From the NCBI GenBank assembly GCA_028023455.1, contig JAQFVV010012509.1, positions 620,001-684,000 of the forward strand: a DNA stretch of 64,000 bases, read 5' to 3'. Below the pieces are notes generated by a model. The model ran no database searches and had not been told where the DNA came from. It saw only the letters and a list, made by a program, of their open reading frames with translations. Within the stretch, counting starts at the first letter, position 1; every line of letters starts with the position of its first letter. The position numbers and the translations under genes were made by a program. Positions 23,921 through 37,329 of this stretch are shown piece by piece. This stretch comes from Epiperipatus broadwayi (Eukaryota > Onychophora > Udeonychophora > Euonychophora > Peripatidae).

Positions 23921-24446
23921 CCAGGGCCTTTCAGAGAAAATGCAAGGCTGGGCCAATTAATATTTTAGAGACCCTTCAAAATTTAAAATAAGAATGTGGG
24001 GAGAGAGAGAGAAGAAATGAGTTTTTCCTTACAGGGCCAAAAACATGACTCTAGGAACAGTTAGTTAAGAGTTGCAGAAACAAGCAAGCAGATCAAATCC
24101 AGATAGCAATTGGATAGAGTAGATTTATTCCAGCACTGTTAGTATTGTAAACACTGAGACTATTAGTTCTGCCAGTCATTGAGTGCTGCAGTCGCTTTCA
24201 TCACAGTGTCATCAAATTGACTCCTCATCCCTAAACTGGCTTATGTTTTCAAGTCATGGTATGCCTGCTTGGAAAAGTTTTTCTCAAATATTTATTTGGA
24301 AAATTTAACTGTAAAATTAAGACCATTCTACGAGCCATGACATTGCTTTGCCTTCTCCTATATTTTTGTTTAACATATTGAGTTTCCAAATTGAATCCCC
24401 TAATATTGTGAGGCCTGAGAAACACCCCCCCCCTCTGATTGGCCCT
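23921..24446. mobile_element. Short non-autonomous hAT element
   Basis: The left end CCAGGGCCTTTCAGAGAA with TGGGCCAATTAATATTTT and GAGACCC matches the reverse complement of the right end of the hAT fossil at 56.7 kb. The right end GAGGCC..CTCTGATTGGCCCT mirrors it. Flanks TATATTGA (23913-23920) and TATCTTGA (24447-24454) are 7/8 identical, fitting a hAT TSD. Internal sequence has no transposase, so movement would need a relative such as the 52.9-56.7 kb element. Confidence 0.7.
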
Positions 24447-24654
24447 TATCTTGACTGTGCGACAATTTATTACAGATAGTATAGAGATAAACATTAATAA
24501 GAGATGGAGTAGAAGTATGATTTCAATATTCATCTATAAATAAAGTAATTTAATGTAACTCAAAAGTGCAACACCACAATACTATATATAATCATCTATA
24601 ATTTACTGCTTTTATAATTGTATTCACTATTTTCTCCGGCATTCATAAGGACAA

Positions 24655-24720
24655 TTTACAGTGTCATAATCGATCCCAAATTGGATGCTTTACCAAACTG
24701 TATCAGACTACACAGGGTAC
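24655..24720 (-). repeat. tRNA-like SINE fragment
   Basis: Minus strand CCTGTGTAGTCTGATACAGT and CCAATTTGGGATCG align with the plus-strand copy at 27.03 kb (CCTGTGTGGTTTGGCACAGT, CCAATTTGGGATC). Confidence 0.5.
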
Positions 24721-24729
24721 TATTTACTA

Positions 24730-25580
24730 ATAATGCATAAACCAATGTAGTATCCATAGTTATTAAAACAGTATTGTTATCTTTTTATAATTCTGAATAT
24801 ATTTATTTTTAAAAAGTATATTAGATAGATTAACGTACATTTTTAAATTCATTTTTCTGCACTTTATTCTAATATATTTTTACATATTAAAATGAATAAC
24901 ATTTATTTTTTTTCTACAAATTGAAAAACAGTTTTTAAAATACAGTTGCTGTAGCATTTAAAATGGCACTGATATCCTATTGTAATAACAAATACATTAA
25001 TTAAAAATTACCCCCCAAAAAATAGACATTTTAGCTAACATAATATATATTTTCTAATTAATTTTTTTATTATGCAAATTTTTGTAAAAAAAATTATGAA
25101 TAAAACTTTTATTTATTTTTTCTTCACAAGAATTATTAAATTTATTGTAAAAAGAAGATATATTGCTTTAAAAATTGTTAGTATCTTATATTTGAGTTTT
25201 CAAAGTAGCAGAAATGTGTTTATGAGGTTCATTGCAGTGAATTCTACCATTAATAAAGTATATAAAGAATAAGAGTGCATATTATATTATAATTAATAAC
25301 TTTAGAAAAAAGTATTTAAAAAAAAAATAGAAAAAATAGTAATTTTCCATTTTGAAAAAAAAAAAAAAAATTAGTAAATAAAACAAAATTGCTCTTATAA
25401 TAATGGTTTACTACAAAATAAAATATTATTTTCTTCACCAAAAAAGTAACAAGCAAAAGTAATTATAATGTATTCTCAATATATTTTGAGATCTAAAAAT
25501 TGGAAAAACCTTTTAATAAAAACACTTATTTTATTAAATGAATTTGTTTATTAAATGATGTCTGCATTTGATTGATCATC
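24730..25580. other. AT-rich spacer
   Basis: No supported feature. An open frame at 25072-25272 has no recognisable domain. Confidence 0.4.
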
Positions 25581-25587
25581 TAAATCA

Positions 25588-26943
25588 GTAGTGCACAACC
25601 TTTTCACACTTGTGAACCCTTTCCCCAGATGAAAATTTGACATGATCCCCACTTATGATCACCTTCCTTAGATAAAAAAATTGACTGGACCCATTCTTTG
25701 TTTTTATCTTGCCTAAATATAAGTATGAGGTATGTAAAGATATTCATAATAAAATGGTAATAGTTTTAATTAATATACAAATTTATATTTCCTAATATTT
25801 TAGTATTAAGCACATACGATGTGAAATGAAAATTTTGAAAAAAAAAATTGTATAATTATTTTTTTAAAAAAAGATATATACAAAACAATTTATATTTACG
25901 TGATTTTTATCTATTTAAAAAAAATAAATTCTTTCAAACAAAAAAAACTTATCAGTATCTAAAACATAAGAGAATTTCTTAAAAATGTTGTGACACCATG
26001 ATTGGGTATCACGGAACTAGATGAAAGTCTAGTCTATGTTGACTTCTTAATAATTATATAGTTTTAGTGTGGTCACAAAAAATAATTTCTATTCTAAAAA
26101 AAAAGACTAAAATGAGATAAAAGAGTGATAAGATATTTAGTTATAGTATGTGTTTCAAGTAAAAATGTAGTGATAATTTTAAAACGAATATTTGAGAAAG
26201 TAGCGATTAGCAAACAAATAGAAGTCGGTATGAGAACGTGTGACATTGGGTCAGATCTTTTTTTCATGGCAAAGAAAACCTAAATCAAAGCTCCAATATT
26301 AACAGATATAAATGATTAAATAATATAGACATTTAATGTATACACTTGCACTTATGATACAATTTAATTTAAAATTTTGCATATTATGCATTAATAAATA
26401 AAATTAAAAAGTCCAATAATGCAATTATAAAAACAAAATACTATATGTAATAAATCTATACAGGTAACGAGATCACATAACTGACAATATGACTCATGGT
26501 GGAAATCACATGATTAACTATGATAGTACTCATATATACTGTCATTCATAAAATTTATGAATTCAAACTTATAATTTCTAATTATTACTTTTAATATTTT
26601 TTTAAACCACACATAACTGAAATCATGTATAATGAATTAGTCTATGGATATTGAAGATGAGTGTATGTTTAAATTTTACAAGTATCTTTATCCTTAGATA
26701 TTATTAAAAATAACATCAGCATTTTGTTTATAAAATTTGCTATTTTCTTTCTAATTGAAAGGAAAATTTATTCTAATGGTTCATAGAATTTTAGCACAAA
26801 TGATCTTTGTTCATGTTTTATAAATTCAAATACAGTTTATATTACTAAATGAAAGTAATTATTATTGTAAAAGCACATTTGAAAAATTACTTTAAAATTA
26901 TGTCTTTAGCCATATCATGAGTGCAATGTGTTCCTCACCACTG
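25588..26943. mobile_element. Possible decayed hAT non-autonomous element
   Basis: CAGTAGTGCACAACCTTTTC at the left and the inverted CACCACTG near 26936-26943 resemble hAT termini (CAGTGGTG type), and the left end is followed by the GAACCC..CCCC pattern common in such elements. The 8-bp flanks do not match, so the boundaries and even the call are weak. Confidence 0.3.
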
Positions 26944-27019
26944 CTTATAAATCAAAATATGTAAAAAAAACAAAAGCAGGTATTTACTATGGTAAATTGT
27001 TTAATTCATTATCATAGAT

Positions 27020-27130
27020 TTAAAGTCCTGTGTGGTTTGGCACAGTAGGTATAGAGTGTCCAATTTGGGATCAGGGGTCCTAGGATCAATTTGGGTGCTT
27101 GTAAGTCTGGCGTTCGAACTTATGAACTTC
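27020..27130 (+). repeat. tRNA-like SINE fragment
   Basis: GTGTGGTTTGGCACAGTAGG is A-box-like and GGCGTTCGAACTT contains a B-box core. It pairs in family with 24655-24720. Confidence 0.5.
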
Positions 27131-28340
27131 CAAGCAATAAAGTTATATGACTTTTTTGTTATAGATTGAAAATATACTGTAAGCCTTGAATATATATATA
27201 TATATTTAAAAATATATAAAATTGAGCAGCGAAATAATTAATGAATAAACACTTTTCTGAGCATACTGTGAATCAAAACCCTAATTAGTGTGTAAGTAGA
27301 CTGTATGTAAATTATTTATTAATTAATATATGCAGTTTAATTGCTCCATTTATTTTTTTTCATAGGAAACTTTGGTAGCTTTATTTCTTAAGACCACATT
27401 GGTTTCCCATTGTAATTACAAACACTTCAAATAAAAATAAAGTGAAAAAAATACTTTTGTTAACATAATATATATTTTTTTAATTTTAGTGCAATTTATT
27501 ATGTCTAAAGTTAATTTTAAATAAATAAGGCATAAAACTTTTAACTTTTTTTTGTTGCTATGAATTTTGAACCATTTCAAATGTGTCTACACAGGGCTTG
27601 AAATGATGTCATCAACATATTATAATTAAGAGTATATTAAATAAAAGTTAAGCAAGTAAAAAAAAATGTAACGTAGTTAATGGAATTTATATCTTCATAT
27701 ATGTTTTGATGGGTTTTATTATTTACTACCACTATATAAAAAATCCATATTTTTTCTGGTGTCTGAATGGTGAATGTATGTTTGTCTGTGAATGTTTGTC
27801 CACAAGGCTGTCATGTGTTGAATTCGCAACCAATTAAAAAAAATTATTATGCCATTAATAAACCATTATAATGCTGTCAAATTTACATAACAAATATAAC
27901 AGGTAACGATGAGCTTTCAGGCTGGCTATATTTCTCACATTTACTTATGTAATATTAAAATCTTTTATTTAATTTACATTAAATCTTTAAAAAAAATTTG
28001 TTAAAGCAACCAATGAAAAAAAACTATTATGAAAACGATGGCCTAAAAAGGCCATTGTTTTTGTAATCTGTTATTAATAAACAGAATTTTTAGAGTTGTC
28101 CCTAACACTGGAAAATTCACATATCAAATATGACAGGTATATTTAAAATTTTTAATTTTAATTTAGCTTTATTAATAGTTTTGTGGACCAGGCGTTTGGA
28201 TGGATACACAAAACTCTTAATAAAGATAAATGTACTATTTTCCAAGTATAATCCAAACATTTTTTTTTCCAATTATGAATTTGTCACATTTATTCATTTA
28301 ATATTAAAATTTTTATTTAATTCACATTAAATTTCCAGGT
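27131..28340. other. AT-rich region with short diverged direct repeats
   Basis: GCTGTCAAATTTACATA (about 27873) has relatives near 28110 and 28892 (GCTGTCAAATTCACATA), each followed by AAAAGGC/GGCC-type inverted bases. They flank the Penelope-like remnant and may be its terminal repeats; uncertain. Confidence 0.35.
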
Positions 28341-28349
28341 CATATACAG

Positions 28350-28632
28350 TATTTCATACCTCAGGCTGGATGCAGTCCCACATACTATGGGGAAACCAAG
28401 GCCACTGTTCATAATAGAGCTGCTCAACACATGTATACATATAAAAGAGCAAAAAAGAGTAATGATAACTTCTCAATATTTTTCGAACATGAGAAGCAGG
28501 TTTGCTATGTGTTTGAACCCTAAAACCCCATGATAGTGTGCTCCAAAGCCAATGATTGTAAAAGAAAAATCAAGGAGGCATATTTTATTATCAGTGATAA
28601 CAATGCCATCAATAGACATGACATGGGTTTTG
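28350..28632 (+). pseudogene. Penelope-like element, GIY-YIG endonuclease remnant
   Basis: The plus strand reads CSPTYYGETKATVHNRAAQH, then a HEKQVCYVFEP block and a KRKIKEAYFI block, ending INRHDMG. This is the layout of the Penelope-like GIY-YIG domain: Tyr-Gly-Glu-Thr, then Arg and His of the active site region, then the E(A/S)xxI helix and the NRDxG end. Stops occur near 28520 and the RT part is absent, so it is a 5'-truncated fossil. The domain nicks DNA for target-primed reverse transcription. Confidence 0.75.
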
Positions 28633-28959
28633 CTATTTCAAGAAAATGGACAAATTAATTTGCATACACATTTGCATACATTGTTATTTAGTAACATTAC
28701 AGCAATGGTTTATAACCTATTTTGGCCATGAATATGAGGGAAAACTTCGAAAGTACTAGGCCTAGATTAATTTGATTTAATTGTTTTTGGTTAATACTGA
28801 CAGTTTCTTCTTCAGCGGGTTAAATCGCTTATATATGCTATATTTAATAATGTGTAATTGCTATTATGAAGAATTTAATGCAAAGGGAAGTAATGCTGTC
28901 AAATTCACATATAAAAACATGAGCCTTTGAAAAGGCTAGTTAAATGAACAAATTTTTTT

Positions 28960-29430
28960 TTTTTTTTGGATATAAATCATCACATCATTGTACCTTTTTG
29001 TGCTGCAAGGAAAATGTATAAAATAAATAACCAAATGGTTTTATTATTCAATAGTTCATAAGACGTTTGATTACTGGAAGTGGTAGAACTGGAACGGATC
29101 TGAGGACCTTATATACTTTCAGAGTCTGGCTCCTACTACTGCACATGTCTGTAAATTTTATGGAGATGTTTGGTTTCTAATTTATTTTTGGTGCAATTTA
29201 TTATGTGATCAAAGTTTATTGAAACTATATAAAGAATAAAACTTTTAAATTTATTTTCTTGGAGTGTATTATCACATTGTTTCATGCAAGGAAGCCATAT
29301 TATTTTAAATAACATCATCATCCTATTATAATTACAAATAGCCATTTAAAAAAAAACAAATAGTGATGTTTTTATTGAAATAGTGAATACTTATGCATTC
29401 ATTGTTCTTTATATAAAGAGGGCTTTGAAG
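28960..29430. other. AT-rich spacer
   Basis: No recognised feature. A minus-strand frame at 29136-29345 is unsupported. Confidence 0.35.
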
Positions 29431-29680
29431 TCAGTATTTTTCAGACTATTCATATTCCATTCTATCTCAAGTAATTGATATACATGAACATACACATGTG
29501 AAACAGATACATATATATATATTGTGCAGAACCATACTCATCAGTTGGGTCAGATCATAATCTCCCAAACATAATGGTCGGGGTGTATTTGGGGTCTTAC
29601 TGAACCTGCCGTACAAGGACTCCACCAGGCCATTCGAACCTGGAAAATGTATATAATAGGCAGATACTTACAGTAAGATC
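29430..29680 (-). repeat. Dispersed tRNA-like repeat, copy 1
   Basis: Minus strand: CCCAACTGATGAGTATGGTT, CACATGTGTATG, ACTTGAGATAGAATGGAATA, shared with 31.66-32.02 and 37.33-37.64 kb. Beside it on the minus strand lies a second B-box-like CCAGGTTCGAATGGCCTGG (29619-29643). Confidence 0.5.
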
Positions 29681-29689
29681 CAGAATTTA

Positions 29690-31480
29690 AATAAATATGA
29701 CCGAAATGCCCCAGTCACTACCTCATGCACCAGCAGAGATAATATATATTTTAATTTTTAAAAAAATAAAGATAAAAAAAAATAAGAATAAGCCACTGCT
29801 AGATTAACAATATACAGAAACATTTATTTTGCACATATATAAAATTCAGAATTATTTATTTTAGTATAACTTTTACTTTAAAATTTAATTTACATTTTAA
29901 CTTTTTATTTTAGAAGTTCGCACAGATAAATTAATTAATATTTTATTAGAGTGTCGAGTATGGATAGACTACATAGATTTCACTCAAAAAAGAAAATATT
30001 CTATATCCCTTATTTAACCCCAGGCCAAAAGTTCACAGTCAAACTAATGCCAATCTATCTGATATATCAATGTATTCAATGCAGCATGAATATGACAGCA
30101 CAACAGCATGGTTATTTAGAAGAAATGTCCCTCGTCCAGTACAGGAATGCTATGTCTGTCTGGCGAGAAGAATAATACAAAAAAAAAACCATAGGAAAGG
30201 ATTGTGGTTCTTTTTGCTGACTTACGATCCCATTCCATAGGCTAAAGGGGTGATTCACAGAGCAGAGAATACCATCTGTCTCCAGTGATCAATAAGAAAT
30301 AGGCTTATTTTGCTTAAGTGCGGCATATAATGTGATCCTGCACATAGCGGATCTTCATACTTCATTTACTAATTACACCAATACATCCAATCCATTAACC
30401 CAATCTAACTGTGAAGCAAATAACCCGAGATTAATCCTCCTTTAAACTAACATAACTTTACAAATCTATGCAGCCATCCACACCCAACTTAAGTTTAACA
30501 TGATTTAAAAGTTTTAGCTTAATTAAAAAAAATCATAATAAACACTCAAAAGGAAAAATAAATAAATTAATGGAAATGATTTTAAAATACATATAATAAA
30601 AATAATTATTAATGATTTAATTTGGTCAGATAGGAATTCATATTTCTATTTAAATATTGGAAATCTTTATATTTAAAGTTCATGAATTATATATATAGTT
30701 CTTACAGTTTAAAAGTCCATCCTTAATAGTTGCTTATGATTTGGATCCTGTGTTGTTTCTAATTCCCACATCATCCTGGGGAAACCGGTGTGCCATTAGC
30801 CGTTCTGTTGGTATTTATCCAGAGGTCCTTTACTCTAGCTGGTATAGTTCTTTTCAGGATTTTATTGCAGAACCTTGGTGTCCTGGGGTCCCAATATAGA
30901 AAAATTATATTTCATTTCTTCATTTGGAAAAACTTAAGGGATTGAAAGTGCGTCTTTCACTCCCTTCACCTTCTACTCTCCCCAAAACTCAAAACTGCAA
31001 ACTCAAACTGACTTTTATTTCAAATATTTTTGTTTTTACATCAAACCTCTGGTTTAACTGAGCATGACATCATGATGATGATGATTCTTTCACTATGGTT
31101 CATTTCCTGAGGGATTTCATTGGTTATTCTGTTCTTATTTTATCTCCTATCTGACCTTTAATTATAAATTTTGAGATACCCAAAGCCTAGTTTACTTAGA
31201 TTAATTAAAAATAATCATTTCCATTTTTAGCCTTTTACACAATAGTAAGTAATTAAATTTTGTACATTCTTAAAGATATATTTTTATCTTTAAATCTTTT
31301 TAAGTTTTTTCTTCAAATTTAGTTTTAAAATACTTTTAAAGTTTTCTTTTAATATTTTTCCATCTGTGCGATTTGATATATATACAAGTTTAGTTGACTT
31401 TTAATTTTTAAAAACAAATTTTTATTTGCAAACTTTTTATTTTTAATTTCTAATTTTATTTATTAGAATAATGTAACAGC
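29690..31480. other. Mixed spacer, partly GC-richer, unidentified
   Basis: 29950-30380 and 30720-30920 are richer in GC than their surroundings and probably repeat-derived, but I recognise no family. A 74-codon frame at 29951-30175 shows no domain. Confidence 0.35.
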
Positions 31481-31489
31481 ATGTGTGCC

Positions 31490-32020
31490 TATTACACTTA
31501 TATTTAGATAGAAATTCCTTAAACATTAATGGACAGGTCTCAATCTTTTCACTCTTCCAACTATTCAACCATCAATTTCATTGAAAAATTGATGATAGAA
31601 TTCTCAAAGCCACTATTGAATTTGATTTTATAGTCATACCCATGTAGACATTACACCAATCTAACCCCTCATAATAGCAGACATTATGTATTCATATATA
31701 TTAATAGGAAAGGACTTTTGAGCATTCCATCATCAATTTTTCAATGAAATGTATGGTTGAATAGTTGGAAAAGTGAGAAGATTGAAGCCTGTCCATTAAA
31801 GTTTGAGAAATTTCTATCTTAATATAAACCAAGCAATGATTGCATATGCGTGAGAGATTATGATTTGACCCAATTGATGAGTTCTGGTTCTGCATGAAAT
31901 ACATATACTGAGGATCATGTATTTTTTTTGCATGTGTATGATCATATGCATTGGTTGCTTGAGATAGAGTGAATGATGAGTAGATTGAAAAATCCTGAGT
32001 TCAAATCCCTCTATTTACAT
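31490..32020. repeat. Dispersed tRNA-like repeat, inverted pair
   Basis: 31505-31610 is roughly the reverse complement of 31715-31825 (AATGGACAGG.. and CCTGTCCATT..). The right-hand copy continues through TTGACCCAATTGATGAG, GATAGAGTGAATGATG and a B-box-like GAGTTCAAATCCC near 32008. It belongs to the same family as 29.43 and 37.33 kb. Confidence 0.55.
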
Positions 32021-33580
32021 ATATAAAAACATTCTGTATAAGCAAACTACATACTGCCTTAGAATTACAGATACTTTTTATGACAAATTCTTGCATAAAG
32101 CATGTAAGGATGAAAGAATGTATTCTACTCTAAAAATAATATAATCAAAGTTTCATCACTCAGAAAGATGTGGTCTTCAAACATCAGATGCTGATCTTCA
32201 CTCTATGACTAAGTTATATCATGTAGAGCAAAAAATAATCAAATAATTTGAATCTCAGAAAGTCATATGATATTTGACATCAGAAGTAACTGAATGAAGT
32301 TGTAAAATACATAGATCTTTATGAAGTCCTAATGCCATGAGAGACACAAATACATTTCATTTTGCTAAAGCATTGTTGGAGAAAGACAGTTTGGATATCT
32401 GCTTCAGAGATAAGGCAAAAAAATATAAAGAGGCTATATACATATATGCAGTTCAGAAATGTAAAAATAAAGTTTTTATACATTTTTTTAATGATATTTT
32501 ATTCATAACCTTCACATGATTTATTTTATAAACATTTTTTCACATAACTAATAAGGCTTCTATTCCAATTTTTTCCCCATAGAGATCATCTATTATTTTA
32601 AAATAAATTATCTAATTTCATAGGCATCTTCTGATTTTAAATAGATTCATTTAAAGAAAGAATAAATAATAGAAAACAATTTAATAAGAATTTAAATAGA
32701 ATTTTCATACAAAATATATTAATAGAATCAAATATTAGTGGAATACTATAAAAATTAATTATTCTAGTAGTAATGAAAGGTATTTTAAATATTAAGAATA
32801 AAAAATATATACCAAAAGAAAAGTTAAGTAAAAAAACTAGAATAAATTGTTAAAGAAAATAATTAAGACTCTATATTAATTAATTTATATATCTAATTAC
32901 AAAGAATTAAAAAAAAAAAACAGCAAATAAGGAAAAAATATCTAAGCATCAAGCTAGAAACAAAATTTTAATTAATAGTAAAACATTATTTTAAACCCAA
33001 AATACAAATCTAAAGTTACACAAGTCACCATTGAATTACTAATTACTCCCCAAAGTCAACTGTTTTCTAGTAGCCAATAGTCTGATTTTGCTTGCTTCAG
33101 CTTATTTTTTGTAAACGTTAACTGGTTTGTGCTAGATTAATTATCATTGATTTTAAAGAAATAAAACGAATGAAAGAGGAAAGTGAAAAATAAATCTTTA
33201 AAATAACATGAGTAAGAAATTAACTTACGTTTTAACATTTTAATAATAAAATTATTTTGTTGATCAGTTTAGATATGCGAAATATCAAGGATTATTTCAA
33301 ACAGAAGTCAGCATAGTATTATATATTATAAAGCTAGAAGAAAAATGAGTATTCATAATACAATACTGTACTTTAAAGTTAATATAAACACTCAGCTACT
33401 GAAATATAAAACAAATGATAATCCTTCAAATATCAACAATAAACTTCATGTTATTATCTACATACAAACTCAAACAGTTGTTATTTTACAGTCCAATAGC
33501 AATTGTAGCTTCTTATATATTATTATCAGTAGTATTCTATCTTATGGACAAGTCCAGAAAACAATCCCATATTAAGATCA
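32021..33580. other. AT-rich spacer
   Basis: No supported gene. Short frames are consistent with chance. Confidence 0.4.
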
Positions 33581-33589
33581 AACATTTTT

Positions 33590-35130
33590 TCAGTTCATGC
33601 TTTTCATCGTTCAGATCTTCAATTCTACTTAGCTCTTTCCATCTCTTACATCATTCAGCAAAGTCAATTTTTTCAGTCCTTTTTGTTTCTATTCACGATT
33701 CCCATGAAAACATCTTTCATCAAACTATTCTCCGTTCTTAATATTTTCCCAATCCAATTTTTTCTTTCTATTTCTAATTTCCTCAATCAACCTTCTTTTT
33801 TTCATTTACTCTTTCCAAAATTTATTCATTTATCATTTAGTGCATACAATTATTTTTTCCCCATCCTTCTCCATGACCACATCTCACAGGTTTTCAATCT
33901 CATCCTAATTTTTTTTACTCATCTGTTTCACAACCTCACAATGAAACATTTTAAGACATAGCATTTAATTAATCTTTTTCTTAATTTTTTTTCCAAAAGT
34001 CAACAAAATTAGTCTTTTTCTTAATAAATACCTCCTTTTCCCATGCTATTCTTCTTTAACTTCATTTTCACTTCTTCCATCCTCACTCAACCAACTACCC
34101 AAATATCTAAATCCATTTATGTATTGAACTATATTATCATGAATTTCAACTTTTAGTCTTTTTGCATTCCTCACTATCCATAAACATGGTCTTTTCAATA
34201 TTAATCTTCTTTCAATATTCCATGCATTCTTCCATCAATTTAGTCAACATATATTGAAGATACCTTTCATTCTCAGCTATAAGAGGCATACCATCTGTAA
34301 ATCTTTTGCTGTTCTACCTTCGATATTAATTCTTTGACATTCTAAAATCTTATCTAATATGTATTTTAAATAAATATTAAAAGCATAGATGACATGCAGC
34401 ATCTTTGTCCTCTTTTTATATTTGCTTGATCGGTCTCATTATCTCATTCTTATTCTTTGCCCAGTATACATATTCCAAATCAATCTTCTCTCTTATCCAC
34501 AATATTTCTTAAAAATGATCATAAGTTTATTTCAGTTTTTCCAAATCAACAAATCATGTAGCAATTTCTTTATCTTTTTTAATATATTACTGCAATTGCT
34601 CTAACAACACCAATAGCATCTCTAGTACTTTTCCCTTTTTAAAAACAAAATTACTTCTCTCCAATATAATATTCTACTTTATCTTAAATTCTTTGAGTTA
34701 AAATCTTAATAATATTTTTGAAGCATAAGATAACAAACTTATTGTTCTGTATTTTTCACACTTAGAATCATTATAGGTCTCAAGATATCTTCAGGCTCAA
34801 CTCAACTATTATATATCAAATTGCATAGTTCAGCTATTTTCTTCATGCTAGTTTCTCCCATTTTTTTCAAAAATTCTATAGGTATTGTATAAAATCTAAT
34901 AGTTTTATCTTTTTTTTCTTTGAGCAACTTTATTACTTTTTCTTTCAATATATCTTTACCTATATTATCTATTTCAACATTTTCTTTGCTTTCAAGTTCA
35001 TAATTAACTGCACCATTTTCTTTTCTAAATAAATATTGAAAATATTATTTCATTTTTTCATTATGTCACCACTATCAGTTCATCTCTTTTCATTTTTATC
35101 TGCTATTTCATTTGTTAACTATTTCTTTTT
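33590..35130 (-). pseudogene. RTE-clade LINE, reverse transcriptase remains
   Basis: On the minus strand, from right to left: VIKLLKEKK and a PIEFLKKMGE block, KKIAELCNLIYNS (about 34900-34780), YRTISLLSYASKI-like block, KKGKSTRDAIGVVRAIA (about 34660-34600), ADGMPLIAEN near 34290 (site of the catalytic Asp pair; the second Asp reads Gly), LTKLMEECMEY, KINIEKTMF, and RWKELSRIEDLNDE near 33640. This is RTE/CFDP2-type order. Frames are broken repeatedly and the endonuclease part is missing. It resembles, but is not the same copy as, the 3.5-6.3 kb element. Confidence 0.7.
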
Positions 35131-37030
35131 TCTTAAAATTTCTAATTCTATCAAATACCAGATTATATCTTCTTGCCCACTGAATCACTTCTATCTCTAT
35201 ATTCTTTTTCCAACTATTTTTCTTTTGCTAAATCTGTTTCTCTCCTTAGTTTATTATTAATTTTTATATATGTTCTTTATTCTTCCTTAGTACTAACATT
35301 CTTCTACCATTTTCACACTTCCATCTTTTCCAATATACCTTCTTATATATATATAACACATGTAATTCTGTTTTTACATGATAGATTGGTTCCCAAAATT
35401 ACATGTAAAAAAAAATTGTGTAAAAAAACACATTGTATAAGTGAAAAATTAATAGATTGGTTCAAAATCCAGGAAATCAAAGAAAATAATTAAATAAACC
35501 ATATGAAAACTCTTGTATTATCCCATATCTCGAAGTTTACCATATGTTTTTTTTAATTAACCCTTTTCGTGAGCATTAAAGTATTTTTTTTTTCTCAAAA
35601 TTATTTTACTGAGCATATATTATTTGTTAAGTTTAACAGATATTATGAAATCAATTATAAATTCCATTCATAAGATTTAATTAATTATTATCTTTTTATT
35701 TATATTATAATGTAGAAATGCTAACATGTTGGAACACTGACATGATTTTTTACATTTAGTTTAATATTTTCAGTGAGCATGTTTCTTATTTCTTTTTGTA
35801 AGATTTTGCCAAAATAATTAAAATTTGAAATCTTCCATTGACAGGAGAATATGAAATGGAATATTTCCAAAATTAGAAAATACTGTCCACCTGAAAAGTC
35901 TTTGTTAATGGCCATGTTATGACATATGATAGTAATGCAAATTGAAAACTTGTTCCAAATGAATATCCATTTGAAAAAGGAACGTGGTTATAACATTCCA
36001 AATTTTCTTTTCTGACTGCATTCAGATAATCAATTTCTTAATATTTTTTAAACTTAACAAAGAATGTATTTGGCAAAATAATTTTAAGAAAAAAAAACAT
36101 AAACAAATATTTTCACACCCCTGAAATGGGATAATTAAAAAAACTGCCTGGAAAGTTTTTGATATGAGATAATACATAAGAACCCTTTTTTTTTTTTTTG
36201 TTGGTTTATTTAACATTGTATGAGGATTACTGAAAAATATTTTAGATTTAATTAATAAAACATAGATTTGAAAATATGTGTGCAATGTATAACTTACCAT
36301 CTATTAAATTTCAACAAAATTAATAAATTGAATCTTGTTTTTATTTTCATTAATTTTTTTAACATCAACAACAAGGCACATTTAAAAAAGAAAACCTATT
36401 GTCAAAATGCAAACAAGACATCAACATCAGCAAAGTATTTCTCATTCCAAAACATCAAAAACATTAAAATGCAGACAAGAAAATTTCCCCACTTGCAGAA
36501 ACATTACCAAGAAATGGATTTTTTGAAAAATAATGGAAAATAAAAAGATGATAACATTTTTTTTAATCAAATGAGATGATAATAATATACATAAATTGCT
36601 TTTTTTAAATTTTTAATTGAGCATGAACAACTCGTGTGAAAAAAGAATTTTTTAAAAAATCAAGTTAAATCAAATAATTTCTTTCATTTAATTGAAGAAA
36701 AAATACTTTTTTTTCCCTTTTAGTGCATATTCAATAAAAACATTTAATATCAAAAGAAATGTATCTCTATTACTTCACACTAATCTAATTTTGTGGTTTG
36801 ATTCAGAACAAATCTGTAATTGTTTTTAACTTTCATTTTATAATGGTATAGTTTTTTTAAGCCTTGAAATTTTGTTTTTTATGGAAATTATTTCCATCAA
36901 CACAGTTTAAAAACTAAAAATAATGTCACATCTGATTGATTCATATTGTAAAAATGTTCTTCTTAAATCCAATCATTACAATTTTATGAAAACAGATTTA
37001 GAAGTTCCATTAAAATAAGCAATATTTACT
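35131..37030. other. AT-rich spacer
   Basis: No recognised gene. Frames near 35173-35493, 36022-36300 and 36268-36543 lack domains or family resemblance. Confidence 0.4.
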
Positions 37031-37037
37031 ATAATTA

Positions 37038-37185
37038 TGTTGGATTATTTTCCTTATCTAGTATTAATTATTAAACATCTATCTAAAAAATTCAAACTTA
37101 ATTTAAATAAAAATTTAAAGTCTGAATTTTTAAAAACATATTTGACAATTAATATTAGATGATAGCAATAGTTCAATAAATAATT
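37038..37185. mobile_element. Diverged copy of the 9.4-kb fold-back MITE
   Basis: TTGGATTATTTTCCTTATCT at the left and AGATGATAGCAATAGTTCAA at the right match the inverted ends of 9371-9548. Confidence 0.5.
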
Positions 37186-37329
37186 ATAAATGGAATGTCA
37201 TCATTATAAACTTTCAGATAAACATTAAACAACATTTTTAAACTTAATTTTTTTTCTTTAGTAGATTACTATTATAATGTTAAAAAAATGTTAAATATAA
37301 TTTAATATAGCATGTTGTATTTTATATGT

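Noticed and set aside
28800-28830. Minus-strand CUGAAGA, A, GAAAC, U, GUC near the Penelope-like remnant
   Set aside because: Stem II is reduced to one base and stem I does not pair, so no hammerhead can form.
29525-29555. CUGAUGAG on the minus strand as another hammerhead
   Set aside because: No stem II followed by GAAA and no cleavage triplet; relatives at 31.9 and 37.5 kb vary at the supposed core.
34389-35493. Plus-strand frames of 71-106 codons
   Set aside because: Antisense shadows of the minus-strand RTE LINE or T-rich chance frames.
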